From the NCBI GenBank assembly GCA_902516925.1, contig CABYAF010000009.1:1-32720 (forward strand): DNA of 32,720 bases, in the 5' to 3' direction. This document shows, piece by piece, positions 8,904-17,593 of the stretch (the stretch's first letter is position 1; the number at the start of each line of letters is the position of its first letter). The notes under the pieces were generated by a model. It made no database searches. It saw nothing but the letters and a program-made list of their open reading frames with translations, and was not told where the DNA came from. A program made the translations under genes and the position numbers. This DNA comes from an uncultured Bacteroidota bacterium (GTDB lineage: Bacteria; Bacteroidota; Bacteroidia; Flavobacteriales; Flavobacteriaceae).

Positions 8904-9907
8904 TATATAAAACTCTTAAATATTGATTTTCTTGAAATTATTTCTATTACGTAAAGTATAAAAGCTAATAAAACAATAGGCCTATATTTCTCTGAAATGT
9001 TTGTAAAAATAGTTTCAGTAATTTCTGTTTTCTCCAATTTATTTATTTCATCATAAATTTTTTGAAGTTCTAAATTATCTGTTGCTCTAAAATATATACC
9101 CGAGGTTTTTTCAGATATATATCTCAAAAGATCTTCATCAATTTCAACTTTTGTTAATCTAAATTGAAAATCTCCATTTGGAAGAATTGAAACAGGGGCT
9201 AATGCTCTTCCATTTGTTCCAAGACCAATTGTGTATGTCTTGATCTCATATTCTGCCGCAAGCTCTGCTGCAATTCTTGGATCAATAAAACCCGAATTAT
9301 TTACACCATCTGTTAGAAGAATAATTACTTTACTTTTTGCTGTACTCTCTTTTAGTCTGTTTACTGCAGTTGATAATCCCATTCCAATAGCTGTTCCATC
9401 CTCTAGAAGAGACTCATAATTAATATCTGATAATGATTGTTTTAAAATCAATTTATCAGTAGTAACTGGTGTTTTTGTATAACTTTCAGCAGCATAAACA
9501 ACTAAACCAATTCTATCATTAGGTCTATCATCAATAAAATTAGAGGCAACGTTCTTTAGAGCTGAGAGTCTGTCTGGTTTTAGATCTTTTGATAACATAC
9601 TTGAAGAGATATCTATAACCATTACAATATCTATACCTCTTGATGATTTTATTCTTTTTGATGTTGACTTAGATTGAGGTCTAGATATAGCTGTAATTAG
9701 AAGCAGGATCACAATTATTCTCATCACATATAGAAATGGTCTAAGCGTTGCAATAAAAGATCTATTAAATTTTAATAATGATAAAGAAGATTGCTTTAAA
9801 GTTGCTTGTGTTAACTTACCAAATCTATACCAAAAGAATAATGCTAAAGGGATTATAATAGCAAGTAAAAAATACTCAGGGTCTGCAAAATATAAATCTT
9901 TAAACAT
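8903..9907 (-). CDS. batA: BatA, membrane-anchored von Willebrand factor A protein
   Basis: A 334-aa protein with the same plan as BatB: N-terminal helices near 9-27 and 57-75, a VWA domain (about 90-285) and a C-terminal helix (about 308-326). The MIDAS reads DISSS at 99-103, with TTDKL and LLTDGVNNSGFIDP completing the fold. GLVVYAAESYTKTPVTTD is the family signature. The start overlaps the end of the preceding gene by one base, so translation is probably coupled along the operon. BatA and BatB are paralogues. The assignment of A and B rests on gene order after DUF58 and on length. Confidence 0.93.
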   Translation of the reverse strand: MFKDLYFADPEYFLLAIIIPLALFFWYRFGKLTQATLKQSSLSLLKFNRSFIATLRPFLYVMRIIVILLLITAISRPQSKSTSKRIKSSRGIDIVMVIDISSSMLSKDLKPDRLSALKNVASNFIDDRPNDRIGLVVYAAESYTKTPVTTDKLILKQSLSDINYESLLEDGTAIGMGLSTAVNRLKESTAKSKVIILLTDGVNNSGFIDPRIAAELAAEYEIKTYTIGLGTNGRALAPVSILPNGDFQFRLTKVEIDEDLLRYISEKTSGIYFRATDNLELQKIYDEINKLEKTEITETIFTNISEKYRPIVLLAFILYVIEIISRKSIFKSFI

Positions 9908-11478
9908 TACAATTCTTTTATTATATCAAAACTTTCTAAGATTCTTTGCTCGATATCACCAGCGTATCTGTCGTTATCTCTATATATAACTATAAGTCTT
10001 ATGGTCTTTTTATCATATGGTAAAATTACTGATGTAAAATTTGACCTGTAAAGATCATTGTTAATCTCAACATCTAAGCTTCCATAGAGTCTTAATCCAG
10101 TATCTCCAGATTTTACAGTAAACTGGTCGTCTTTAACTAAAATATTTTTAGATCCTGATTCTTGGAATTCATTAATAAGTTCATTTTTTATTAAATCTAG
10201 ATTTGCTGAATTTTCAGTTTGAATAACATCCTTAAAATCTATGGATAAAAAGAATTTATCAGAAATACTTCCCATCTGAAATTTGTTTAAATCCGCACTG
10301 TCTAGAACTCTTTGAAGAATCAATGGTGAACTTAACTCGACCGGTGGAGAACCATATTGACTGGTGAACCACTCTTTATCAAGCAATTTTTTTGTAGGAT
10401 TTAAGAGTAAAGTATCTCTAACTGGATAATAACCAAAAATAATAATACAAAGTACTAAAGCAGTTGTTACTGTGACTAAAGAATATTTAAAAAAAATTTT
10501 TAAATATTCTTTAAAATTATCATCGTCATCATTTATCTCAGGTTGATCAGTCTTTTCAAACTTCTCATTATAAATTTTTTCAGTTGAAGAAATAAAATCT
10601 TTAATTGTAATCTGGTCAATGTTTAAATCACCTTTTGTCGGAAGTGATTTAGCAAATTTTATTAAATCTGATTTAGTGAATAATTCTTCAAGTTTATCTA
10701 TCTGTTTTTTCTCAAAATTATAATTATCACTGTCCTTTAACATATTTATTCTGATTATTAGCTCTCTAGAAGTGCTCTCCATCGCTGGGATTTTTACTTG
10801 AGATTCCAAATACTCTCTAAATATGTCAATTAAGATTGTATAATATTCTTTGAACTCAATTTGTGAATTTGGATTAAGATTATCAAGCTTTTCTAATCTC
10901 TCAAATGCTATTTCATAAAGAGATTTTGGAATAACCTTTATATTTTCTTTGCTGTTTTTTAAATAATATTTGTAAGCTAAGTAAGTAAGAGCCATTATTG
11001 TTAGAATTGAGATCAATCTTATAATTAGTTTTTGATAGTTTCTTTTTACTGGAATAATAGGTTTTATATCAAATAGATTCTGCTTAAGAGTGTCTACCTC
11101 AACATCATTAACTACTACTAAAAGAGAATCTGTAAATTTTATAGATTGATTAAAATATACTTTTTGGGGAGGAATCCAGAATTCGCCTGGTTCGAAGTTA
11201 ATTAATGAATATTTTTTTGAAATATTTGAGGACTCAATAATTGAATCGTTAGGGTAAGAGTCCAATATTTCAAAAGGAATAAAGTTTGGTTTTTCATCAA
11301 AGCGAATATTGTATTTATTTTTTGATGCTATGTCAATTGTATAAATAATTTCTTCTCCAATTTTGATATTTATAGTATCAACTGAACTTTTGATGATAAT
11401 ATCAGGGTCAAAGCTTGCAGACTGTGCATTTATAAATGATATAGAATAAAGCCATAAAAATATAAATGTATATCTCAT
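9907..11478 (-). CDS. Bat-operon protein with DUF4381-like core and two membrane helices
   Basis: A 523-aa protein between DUF58 and batA. It has a signal peptide (cleavage near FINAQ, residue 19), an N-terminal periplasmic beta domain (about 24-145), membrane helix 1 (about 151-171) and a cytoplasmic helical part (about 185-310). That helical part contains EFKEYYTILIDIFREYLES and PAMESTSRELI, which resemble the DUF4381 proteins found at this operon position. An acidic linker (EINDDDDN), membrane helix 2 (about 331-351) and a second C-terminal domain of about 170 residues follow. I do not recognise the C-terminal domain. Ordinary DUF4381 proteins are far shorter. The gene overlaps both neighbours by a base and clearly belongs to the operon. 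Its function is unknown, probably a membrane partner of the VWA proteins. Confidence 0.75.
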   Translation of the reverse strand: MRYTFIFLWLYSISFINAQSASFDPDIIIKSSVDTINIKIGEEIIYTIDIASKNKYNIRFDEKPNFIPFEILDSYPNDSIIESSNISKKYSLINFEPGEFWIPPQKVYFNQSIKFTDSLLVVVNDVEVDTLKQNLFDIKPIIPVKRNYQKLIIRLISILTIMALTYLAYKYYLKNSKENIKVIPKSLYEIAFERLEKLDNLNPNSQIEFKEYYTILIDIFREYLESQVKIPAMESTSRELIIRINMLKDSDNYNFEKKQIDKLEELFTKSDLIKFAKSLPTKGDLNIDQITIKDFISSTEKIYNEKFEKTDQPEINDDDDNFKEYLKIFFKYSLVTVTTALVLCIIIFGYYPVRDTLLLNPTKKLLDKEWFTSQYGSPPVELSSPLILQRVLDSADLNKFQMGSISDKFFLSIDFKDVIQTENSANLDLIKNELINEFQESGSKNILVKDDQFTVKSGDTGLRLYGSLDVEINNDLYRSNFTSVILPYDKKTIRLIVIYRDNDRYAGDIEQRILESFDIIKEL

Positions 11479-12344
11479 TATGCTCTATGTTTAAAATATC
11501 CCAGAAGCTTCTTAACATAACTTTCATCAACCATACAATTTATTACACCCGCTCCATTCTTATTAAATAAAGTTTCAAATTTTTTTATAGCTGAGGTATA
11601 ATTTGAAGAGTAGCCATCTCTAATTTTTTTTGAGAAAGTATCAACCCAAACTAACTCATTTGTTTCAGCATCAATCATTGGGACAAAACCAAGCTTAGGA
11701 ATTTTTGTCTCCATTTGATCAAAAATTCTTATACCTGTTAAGTCATATTTTTTTGCTGCAAGCTTTAATGACTTATCATAGTTATCATCAATAAAATCAG
11801 ATAAAATAAAGACTATCGCTTTTTTTTGAATAACACCCAATAAGAATTTAAGTGATGAATCTATACTTGTTCTTGCACTCTTAGGTTTAAATTCCAGTAG
11901 TTCTCTAATAATTCTCAGAATATGTTTCTTGCCTTTATTTGGAGGAATAAATAACTCTATACTGTCAGTGAATAATATTGCACCAACCTTGTCATTATTT
12001 TTTAATGCAGAGAATGCAAGGGTTGCAGCTATTTCTGTGACTATTTCTTTTTTAAGTTTATTCCTAGTAGCAAAGTTTTTTGAGCCACTAACATCTATTA
12101 ATAACATCAAAGTTAATTCCCTTTCTTCCTCAAAAATCTTAATAAATGGTTCGTTATACCTTGCTGTAACATTCCAGTCAATTGATCTTATATCATCACC
12201 AAATTCATACTTGCGTACCTCACTAAATGTCATACCTCGGCCCTTGAAGGTACTTAGATATTCTCCACCGAAAACATTGTCGCTTAACCTTCTACTCTTT
12301 ATTTCAACTTGTCTTACCTTTTTAAGTAACTCTTTAGAATCCAT
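11478..12344 (-). CDS. DUF58 domain protein of the MoxR-Bat operon
   Basis: A 288-aa soluble protein lacking a signal peptide or membrane helix. The DUF58 hallmark FGDDIRSIDWNVTARYNEPF lies near 48-67 and is followed by a VWA-like fold with a MIDAS-type DVSGS at 84-88. SGRRRG-type openings are represented here by VFGGEYLSTFKGRGMTFSEV. DUF58 proteins almost always accompany a MoxR ATPase and are presumed partners or clients of it. The gene starts 3 bp after the moxR stop and overlaps the next gene by one base. Confidence 0.93.
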   Translation of the reverse strand: MDSKELLKKVRQVEIKSRRLSDNVFGGEYLSTFKGRGMTFSEVRKYEFGDDIRSIDWNVTARYNEPFIKIFEEERELTLMLLIDVSGSKNFATRNKLKKEIVTEIAATLAFSALKNNDKVGAILFTDSIELFIPPNKGKKHILRIIRELLEFKPKSARTSIDSSLKFLLGVIQKKAIVFILSDFIDDNYDKSLKLAAKKYDLTGIRIFDQMETKIPKLGFVPMIDAETNELVWVDTFSKKIRDGYSSNYTSAIKKFETLFNKNGAGVINCMVDESYVKKLLGYFKHRA

Positions 12345-12347
12345 TAA

Positions 12348-13352
12348 TTATGGTACTTCAACAGTGTTTACAATTTGTTTTATTATGTCCTCAGTAGTTA
12401 CACTTTCAGCTTCAGCCTCATATGTTAAACCGATTCTATGTCTTAATACATCTGTAATAACTTCCCTAACATCTTCAGGGATTACAAAGCCTCTATGCTT
12501 AATGAAAGCATAGCATTTTGAAGCAAGGGCTAAATTTATGCTTCCACGAGGAGATGCTCCAAAAGAAATAAGTGGGGATAGGTTTTTCAAATCATATTTT
12601 TCAGGGTATCTAGTGCAGAAAATTAGATCCAAGATATATTTTTCAATTTTTTCATCCATATAAACATCATTAACTATCCCCTGAGCTTTTGAAATTTGAG
12701 CAGTAGTAACTACTGGTTTAATCTTATCCTGTGAAGATGAGAGATTCATATTTATAATTTTTTGCTCCTCTTCTAGCTCAGGGTAATCAACTACTACTTT
12801 TAACATAAATCTGTCTACTTGAGCTTCTGGTAGAGGGTATGTACCTTCTTGCTCTACAGGGTTCTGTGTTGCCATAACTAAAAATGGGTCAGTAAGTTTA
12901 AATGTTTTGTCACCAATAGTTACTTGTTTCTCTTGCATAGCCTCAAGCAATGCAGATTGTACTTTAGCCGGAGCACGGTTTATTTCATCAGCTAAAACAA
13001 AATTTGCGAAAACTGGACCCTGCTTAATTGAGAAATTTCCTTCTTTCATGTTATATATCATAGTCCCTATAACGTCTGCTGGAAGAAGATCGGGTGTGAA
13101 CTGAATTCTACTAAAAGATCCTTTAACCGCACTACTTAAACTATTTATAGCTAAAGTTTTTGCTAAACCAGGAACTCCTTCAAGCAAAATATGTCCTTTT
13201 CCTAGAAGTCCTATGAGCAATCTTTCAATCATTTTTTTCTGACCAATGATTTTTTTATTTATCTCCATTGATAAAAGATCAACAAAAGCACTCTCTTGTT
13301 TAATTAATTCATCTTTCTTATTTAAATCCACGTTCTTTTTTGTATCACTCAT
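12348..13352 (-). CDS. MoxR family AAA+ ATPase
   Basis: A 334-aa AAA+ ATPase, probably a chaperone that remodels or activates the VWA proteins encoded behind it. Walker A is GVPGLAKT (59-66), Walker B runs FVLADEINRAP (about 118-128), sensor 1 is in MATQNPVEQEGTYPLPEAQ, and the C-terminal lid contains SFGASPRGSINLALASK. All are typical of the MoxR group. It is the first gene of the eight-gene run. The 86-bp gap upstream must hold the operon promoter. The best -7 candidate, reading TAAATTTTG on the minus strand at 13380-13388, has one base too many for the consensus, so the promoter is uncertain. Confidence 0.96.
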   Translation of the reverse strand: MSDTKKNVDLNKKDELIKQESAFVDLLSMEINKKIIGQKKMIERLLIGLLGKGHILLEGVPGLAKTLAINSLSSAVKGSFSRIQFTPDLLPADVIGTMIYNMKEGNFSIKQGPVFANFVLADEINRAPAKVQSALLEAMQEKQVTIGDKTFKLTDPFLVMATQNPVEQEGTYPLPEAQVDRFMLKVVVDYPELEEEQKIINMNLSSSQDKIKPVVTTAQISKAQGIVNDVYMDEKIEKYILDLIFCTRYPEKYDLKNLSPLISFGASPRGSINLALASKCYAFIKHRGFVIPEDVREVITDVLRHRIGLTYEAEAESVTTEDIIKQIVNTVEVP

Positions 13353-13438
13353 ATTTACTGAATTTATTTATTCAAATTTCAAAATTTATTACTAAAAACC
13401 CTGTTAATAATTGGTTAAATTGGGGGTAGGTTAAAATT

Positions 13439-14635
13439 TCACTTAGAAAAATATTCGGGGTATAAATAGTCGTTTTTAGGGTAATGACTCATATCAACAT
13501 TTTTTACTATTTCATATATTTCCTTCCTAAGATTATCAAAGTTAGTTTTATTTTTTGCAGAAATGAATAATGCTTTTCCATTTGTTTTATTCATCCAGGT
13601 ATTTCTCCATTGCATTAGAGAGAAGTGGCCATTATTTGAAGAGGAATCATTAAAATCAATTTTGTTATAATTATCAATTTTGTTAAATATCATCAAGTTA
13701 TACTTGTTGTGACAATTAATTTCACTTAAAATTTTATTTACAGATAATATATGATCTTCAAAACTTGGATGCGAGATGTCTACAATATGTAAAAGTATAT
13801 CTGCATCTTTTACTTCCTCCAAAGTACTTTTGAATGATTCAATAAGTTGAGTTGGGAGCTTTCTAATGAATCCCACGGTATCAGTTAAAAGAAAAGGCAA
13901 TGTATTGATAACAACCTTTCTAACTGTAGTGTCTAAAGTTGCAAATAGCTTATCTTCGGCAAAGACTTTACTCTTGGAAAGCATGTTCATAATTGTTGAC
14001 TTTCCAACATTAGTATATCCAACTAAGGCAACTCTTACAAGTGAACCACGATTACCTCTTTGAACTTTCATTTGCTTGTCAATAGTAAAGATTTTCTTTT
14101 TTAATAAAGAAATTTTATCCCTAACTATCCTTCTATCAGTCTCAATTTCAGTTTCACCGGGACCTCTCATTCCAATACCTCCTTTTTGTCTTTCAAGGTG
14201 AGTCCATAGTCCTTTAAGCCTTGGCAGAAGATATTCGTATTGAGCTAATTCAACTTGAGTCTTAGCATAACTAGTCTTTGCTCTTTGAGCAAAAATATCA
14301 AGAATAAGTGCAGTTCTATCTAATATTTTACACTTTAAAAGTCTTTCAATATTTGATTGTTGTGTAGGTGAAAGCTCATCATCAAAAACAACAATGGAGA
14401 CATCATTCTCTTTAATATATTTTTGAATTTCATCAATTTTTCCTTTACCAATAAATGTCTTTGGATTGGGTGTTTTAATTCTTTGCTTAAACTTTCTCAA
14501 TACTTTACCCCCTGCTGTAACAGAGAGAAATTCTAATTCCTCGAGAAACTCATTAAGTTTTTCCTCGCTTTGAGAATCATTGATCACGCCCACAAGAACA
14601 GTCCTTTCAAAATTTGATTTTTTTGATTCAATCAT
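13439..14635 (-). CDS. hflX: GTPase HflX
   Basis: Ribosome-associated GTPase that splits or rescues 70S ribosomes under stress in other bacteria. It has an N-terminal HflX domain (about 10-195) with NPKTFIGKGKIDEI and the conserved block RGPGETEIETDRR (157-169). The G domain follows, with G1 GYTNVGKS (206-213), G3 DTVGFI (252-257) and G4 NKID near residue 315. The 398-aa length is normal, with a short C-terminal extension ending YPEYFSK. The start overlaps the end of lpxH by 8 bp, so it is coupled to that gene. It is the last gene of the metB-lpxH-hflX unit. Confidence 0.96.
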   Translation of the reverse strand: MIESKKSNFERTVLVGVINDSQSEEKLNEFLEELEFLSVTAGGKVLRKFKQRIKTPNPKTFIGKGKIDEIQKYIKENDVSIVVFDDELSPTQQSNIERLLKCKILDRTALILDIFAQRAKTSYAKTQVELAQYEYLLPRLKGLWTHLERQKGGIGMRGPGETEIETDRRIVRDKISLLKKKIFTIDKQMKVQRGNRGSLVRVALVGYTNVGKSTIMNMLSKSKVFAEDKLFATLDTTVRKVVINTLPFLLTDTVGFIRKLPTQLIESFKSTLEEVKDADILLHIVDISHPSFEDHILSVNKILSEINCHNKYNLMIFNKIDNYNKIDFNDSSSNNGHFSLMQWRNTWMNKTNGKALFISAKNKTNFDNLRKEIYEIVKNVDMSHYPKNDYLYPEYFSK

Positions 14636-15395
14636 TTTTTTTTAAAAAATTTCTTAAAGTAAAAGTTTTACCATCAAAAACACCATATGTGTAGTGAGTT
14701 ATCCAATCACCTAAATTTATGTATTTAGACTTTGTTTTAAGTTGATGAACAATTGGCAAATGACGATGACCAAAAATAAAATAATCTATATGTTCTTTTG
14801 ATAATTTCTTTAGACAATATTGAATTAACCACTCTTTATCTTCTCCCTTAAAATCTTTATCCTCAGTTCCTGAAATAAGTTTATTTTTTTGTGAGAGATA
14901 TCTCCCAATTTTAATCCCAACATCTGGGTGTATTAATCTGTACAACCATATAAAAAATGGGTTTGATAGAATAAGTTTCATTCTTTTATATCCATAGTCT
15001 CCAGGTCCAAGTCCGTCACCATGACCAATAAAAAAAGATTTTGAGTTAAAAATAAAGAGCTCAGGTGATTTAAAAATCTTGATATTTAGTTCCTCTTGAA
15101 AATAATCAGTCATCCAATAGTCATGATTTCCTACGAAAAAATAAATTTTTATTCCCATATCAGATAATTCAGCAAGTTTTCCCAAAGAACGGGTAAAACC
15201 TCTTGGAATAGCCTCTCTATATTCAAACCAAAAGTCAAATAAGTCTCCCAATAGAAAAATAATCTCAGCGTCATGCTTAATTGACTCCAGCCATTTAACA
15301 AAAATCTTTTCCCTATCATGACTTTCCTTTAGTGAGGGCAAGCCAAGATGATTATCTGAACTAAAATATATTTTTTTGTCTTTTGGGATTTCCAT
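14628..15395 (-). CDS. lpxH: UDP-2,3-diacylglucosamine diphosphatase (LpxH-type metallophosphoesterase)
   Basis: Fourth step of lipid A synthesis: it cleaves UDP-2,3-diacylglucosamine to lipid X and UMP at the inner face of the membrane. The 255-aa calcineurin-like fold has all metal-site motifs: SDNH (13-16), GDLFDFW (50-56), GNHD (89-92), GHGDGLGPGD (124-133) and GHRH (209-212). FWFEYR and GPGDYGYKRMK are typical of LpxH rather than of general phosphodiesterases. It starts 5 bp behind metB and overlaps hflX. LpxH fits the many Bacteroidota that have no LpxI. A different substrate cannot be excluded by sequence alone. Confidence 0.88.
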   Translation of the reverse strand: MEIPKDKKIYFSSDNHLGLPSLKESHDREKIFVKWLESIKHDAEIIFLLGDLFDFWFEYREAIPRGFTRSLGKLAELSDMGIKIYFFVGNHDYWMTDYFQEELNIKIFKSPELFIFNSKSFFIGHGDGLGPGDYGYKRMKLILSNPFFIWLYRLIHPDVGIKIGRYLSQKNKLISGTEDKDFKGEDKEWLIQYCLKKLSKEHIDYFIFGHRHLPIVHQLKTKSKYINLGDWITHYTYGVFDGKTFTLRNFLKKND

Positions 15396-15400
15396 AAATA

Positions 15401-16552
15401 TTATCCTAAAGCATTATTTAAATCATCCATTAAGTCATCTACATCTTCTATACCAACGCTTAGTCTAAGAAGCGACTCGACTAGTCCTGATTTTTTTCTT
15501 TCCTCTGGAGGTATAGATGCATGTGTCATACTAGCTGGATGACAACATAAACTTTCTACTCCACCAAGGGACTCAGCCAATGTAAATAATTTAAGATTTT
15601 CAGCAATTTTCTTTGATGCTTCAAAGGTACCATCAGCAGGAATGAAAGAGACCATTCCTCCAAAACCATTCATTTGATTTTTTGCAATACTATAATTTTT
15701 ATGATCCTTAAATCCTGCCCAATACACATTGGCAATTTTATTATGTTCTTTTAAAAACATTGCTATTTTTTCAGCATTTTCAGAATGTCTCTGCATCCTT
15801 AAATGAAGAGTCTTAATTCCTCTCAAAGTGAGAAAACAGTCCATAGGGCCTGGAGTAGCTCCAGATGCATTTTGTATGAAGGATAATTTTTTATGAAGAT
15901 TTTCATCGTTTAAAGTCACTGCTCCAATCACAACATCACTATGACCTGCAATATATTTAGTTGCAGAATGCATTACAATATTAGCTCCTAAATCTAAGGG
16001 CCTCTGTATGTATGGAGTTGCAAAAGTATTATCAACACAAAGTAAAATATTATTTTTTTTAGTTAAAGTTGACATCGATCTAATATCAACCACATTCATC
16101 ATCGGATTTGTTGGAGTTTCAACCCATATAAGTTTTGTATTTGAGTTAATTTTTTCTTCAACAGAGGTTAAGTCTTCCATATTTACAAAATGAAATTTCA
16201 AATCATACTTCTCAAAAATCTGCTTAAATAACCTGTAGCTTCCTCCATAAAGATCATTGGTGGAAATTATTTCATCGCCAGGACTCAAAGTCTTTATAAT
16301 AGCATCTATAGCAGCTAGACCTGAAGCAAATGCTAAGCCATATTCAGCGTTTTCCAAAGAAGCAATGGCTCTTTCAAAATTTGTTCTTGTAGGATTATGA
16401 GTTCTACTGTACTCATAACCTTTATGTTTCCCTGGAGATGACTGTGCATAAGTAGATGTTTGATATATTGGAGTCATCACTGATCCATATGCAGGATCAA
16501 GAATCTGACCTCCATGTATTGCCTTAGTATTAAACTTCATTTTTTTCTTCAT
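15401..16552 (-). CDS. metB: Cystathionine gamma-synthase / gamma-lyase family PLP enzyme
   Basis: Cys/Met metabolism PLP enzyme of 383 residues. Visible features are YEYSRTHNPTR (46-56, cofactor phosphate contact from the neighbouring subunit), FASGLAAIDA, the cofactor aspartate in VDNTFATP, and the Schiff-base lysine in HSATKYIAGHSDVV (Lys199). Family members act as cystathionine gamma-synthase (methionine synthesis) or gamma-lyase (transsulfuration). Sequence alone does not settle which, so the symbol is provisional. The first ATG lies only 5 bp from an exact -7 promoter element. Met5 (ATG at 16538-16540, MKFNTKAIHGG) is therefore the more likely start, unless the mRNA is leaderless. lpxH follows after 5 bp. 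Confidence 0.88.
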   Translation of the reverse strand: MKKKMKFNTKAIHGGQILDPAYGSVMTPIYQTSTYAQSSPGKHKGYEYSRTHNPTRTNFERAIASLENAEYGLAFASGLAAIDAIIKTLSPGDEIISTNDLYGGSYRLFKQIFEKYDLKFHFVNMEDLTSVEEKINSNTKLIWVETPTNPMMNVVDIRSMSTLTKKNNILLCVDNTFATPYIQRPLDLGANIVMHSATKYIAGHSDVVIGAVTLNDENLHKKLSFIQNASGATPGPMDCFLTLRGIKTLHLRMQRHSENAEKIAMFLKEHNKIANVYWAGFKDHKNYSIAKNQMNGFGGMVSFIPADGTFEASKKIAENLKLFTLAESLGGVESLCCHPASMTHASIPPEERKKSGLVESLLRLSVGIEDVDDLMDDLNNALG

Positions 16553-16557
16553 AAGTG

Positions 16558-16565
16558 CAAAGATA
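16558..16565 (-). promoter_or_regulatory. -7 promoter element for metB-lpxH-hflX
   Basis: Minus-strand TATCTTTG matches the Bacteroidota -7 consensus TAnnTTTG exactly. It ends 6 bp before the longest possible metB ATG. Transcription would start at or very near that codon, which favours the second in-frame ATG at 16538-16540 as the translated start. No clear -33 element is seen. The rest of the 72-bp gap holds the EamA gene's promoter, for which I find no exact consensus. Confidence 0.5.
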
Positions 16566-16624
16566 AAGATATTCGAAATTAGCTTTATGATTCTTTTAAA
16601 TTCATTTTCTTTGTTGGATATTAA

Positions 16625-17515
16625 ATGGATAAAAGATATTTAGCTCTAATTGCAGCATTCTTAGCAACTGCCATCTATGGAATCAATCATACTGTAGCAA
16701 AGGAAGTAATGCCTATTTATATTGGATCATCTGGATTTATAATGTTAAGATTGCTTGGCGCTACGTCAATATTTTGGTTAATAAGCCTATTTACACCAAG
16801 TGAAAAAATTGAATCAAAGGATTTTATAAAGATTGTATTTGCCTCGATATTGGGAATGTGTACTAATATGTTAGCCTTTTTTAGAGGGCTTGAACTATCA
16901 ACTCCTATAAATAGTGGGGTAATAATTACACTTTCTCCAGTTTTAGTCTTAATACTGTCCTATTTTTTCTTAAAAGAGAGAGTCAATCTAAAGAAAATAA
17001 TTGGAATTTGTATTGGTTTTTCTGGTGCAATTTTTTTGATACTGAATAGTAGTAAAACAGGCATAAATGCTCCAAATATTCCATTAGGAAACTCTTTTTT
17101 TCTTTTAAATGCATCAGCATATGCTGGATATCTTATAATTGTCAAGCCATTAACAAAGAAGTATAATATTTTTACTTTAATGAAGTGGTTATTTTTAATT
17201 GGATTAATTCTTTCTACACCTATTACTTACAATCAATTTTCAGAAGTTAATTGGTCTGGTCTCCCCTGGTTTGCTATTTGGAGAATGATGTATGTAGTGA
17301 TTGGTACTACTTTCTTAACATATCTATTTAATATTTATGCATTAAAGACTTTATCCCCAACAACAGTTGGTTCTTTTATTTATCTTCAACCTATAATTAC
17401 AGTTATTTTTGCTTTAGTTACTGGGAATGATACACTAGATACAACAAAAATACTATCGTGTATCTTTGTATTTATTGGAGTATACTTAGTTTCCTTAAAG
17501 AATAAGAATGCCTAA
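16625..17515 (+). CDS. EamA/DMT family transporter
   Basis: A 296-aa integral membrane protein with about ten hydrophobic helices in two repeated EamA halves (about 5-140 and 152-290). It starts MDKRYLALIAAFLATAIYGINHTVAKE. The first-half signature TPINSGVIITLSPVLVLILSYFFLKERVNLKK and the second-half signature TLSPTTVGSFIYLQPIITVIFAL (its counterpart before the last helices) are characteristic of drug/metabolite transporters. The substrate cannot be predicted; amino acids, nucleosides and other metabolites are all known for the family. It stands as a single gene, divergent from metB and followed after 78 bp by the azurin gene. Confidence 0.93.
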   Translation: MDKRYLALIAAFLATAIYGINHTVAKEVMPIYIGSSGFIMLRLLGATSIFWLISLFTPSEKIESKDFIKIVFASILGMCTNMLAFFRGLELSTPINSGVIITLSPVLVLILSYFFLKERVNLKKIIGICIGFSGAIFLILNSSKTGINAPNIPLGNSFFLLNASAYAGYLIIVKPLTKKYNIFTLMKWLFLIGLILSTPITYNQFSEVNWSGLPWFAIWRMMYVVIGTTFLTYLFNIYALKTLSPTTVGSFIYLQPIITVIFALVTGNDTLDTTKILSCIFVFIGVYLVSLKNKNA

Positions 17516-17568
17516 TCGCGTATAACAAATTATAATCAAATATTATAGTGATTTTAAATTTTCTGTAA

Positions 17569-17576
17569 TAAATTTG
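17569..17576 (+). promoter_or_regulatory. -7 promoter element for the azurin gene
   Basis: TAAATTTG matches the -7 consensus TAnnTTTG and lies 17 bp before the ATG, giving a short leader. About 20 bp upstream of it is a 17-bp A/T-rich inverted repeat, TATAAT-CAAAT-ATTATA (17531-17547), which could be an operator or chance in such AT-rich DNA. Confidence 0.45.
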
Positions 17577-17593
17577 AATAAAATCGTAATTAA

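Noticed and set aside
11929-12513. A 194-codon open frame on the plus strand opposite DUF58 and moxR
   Set aside because: The minus strand here encodes two strongly conserved proteins with intact motifs. The plus-strand frame spans their junction, is rich in Ser, Leu and Thr, and resembles no family I know. It is an antisense shadow.
13390-13436. Intrinsic terminator between moxR and hflX
   Set aside because: Only a 4-bp AACC/GGTT pairing with a long loop and no T-tract in the right direction is found, so it is not supported.
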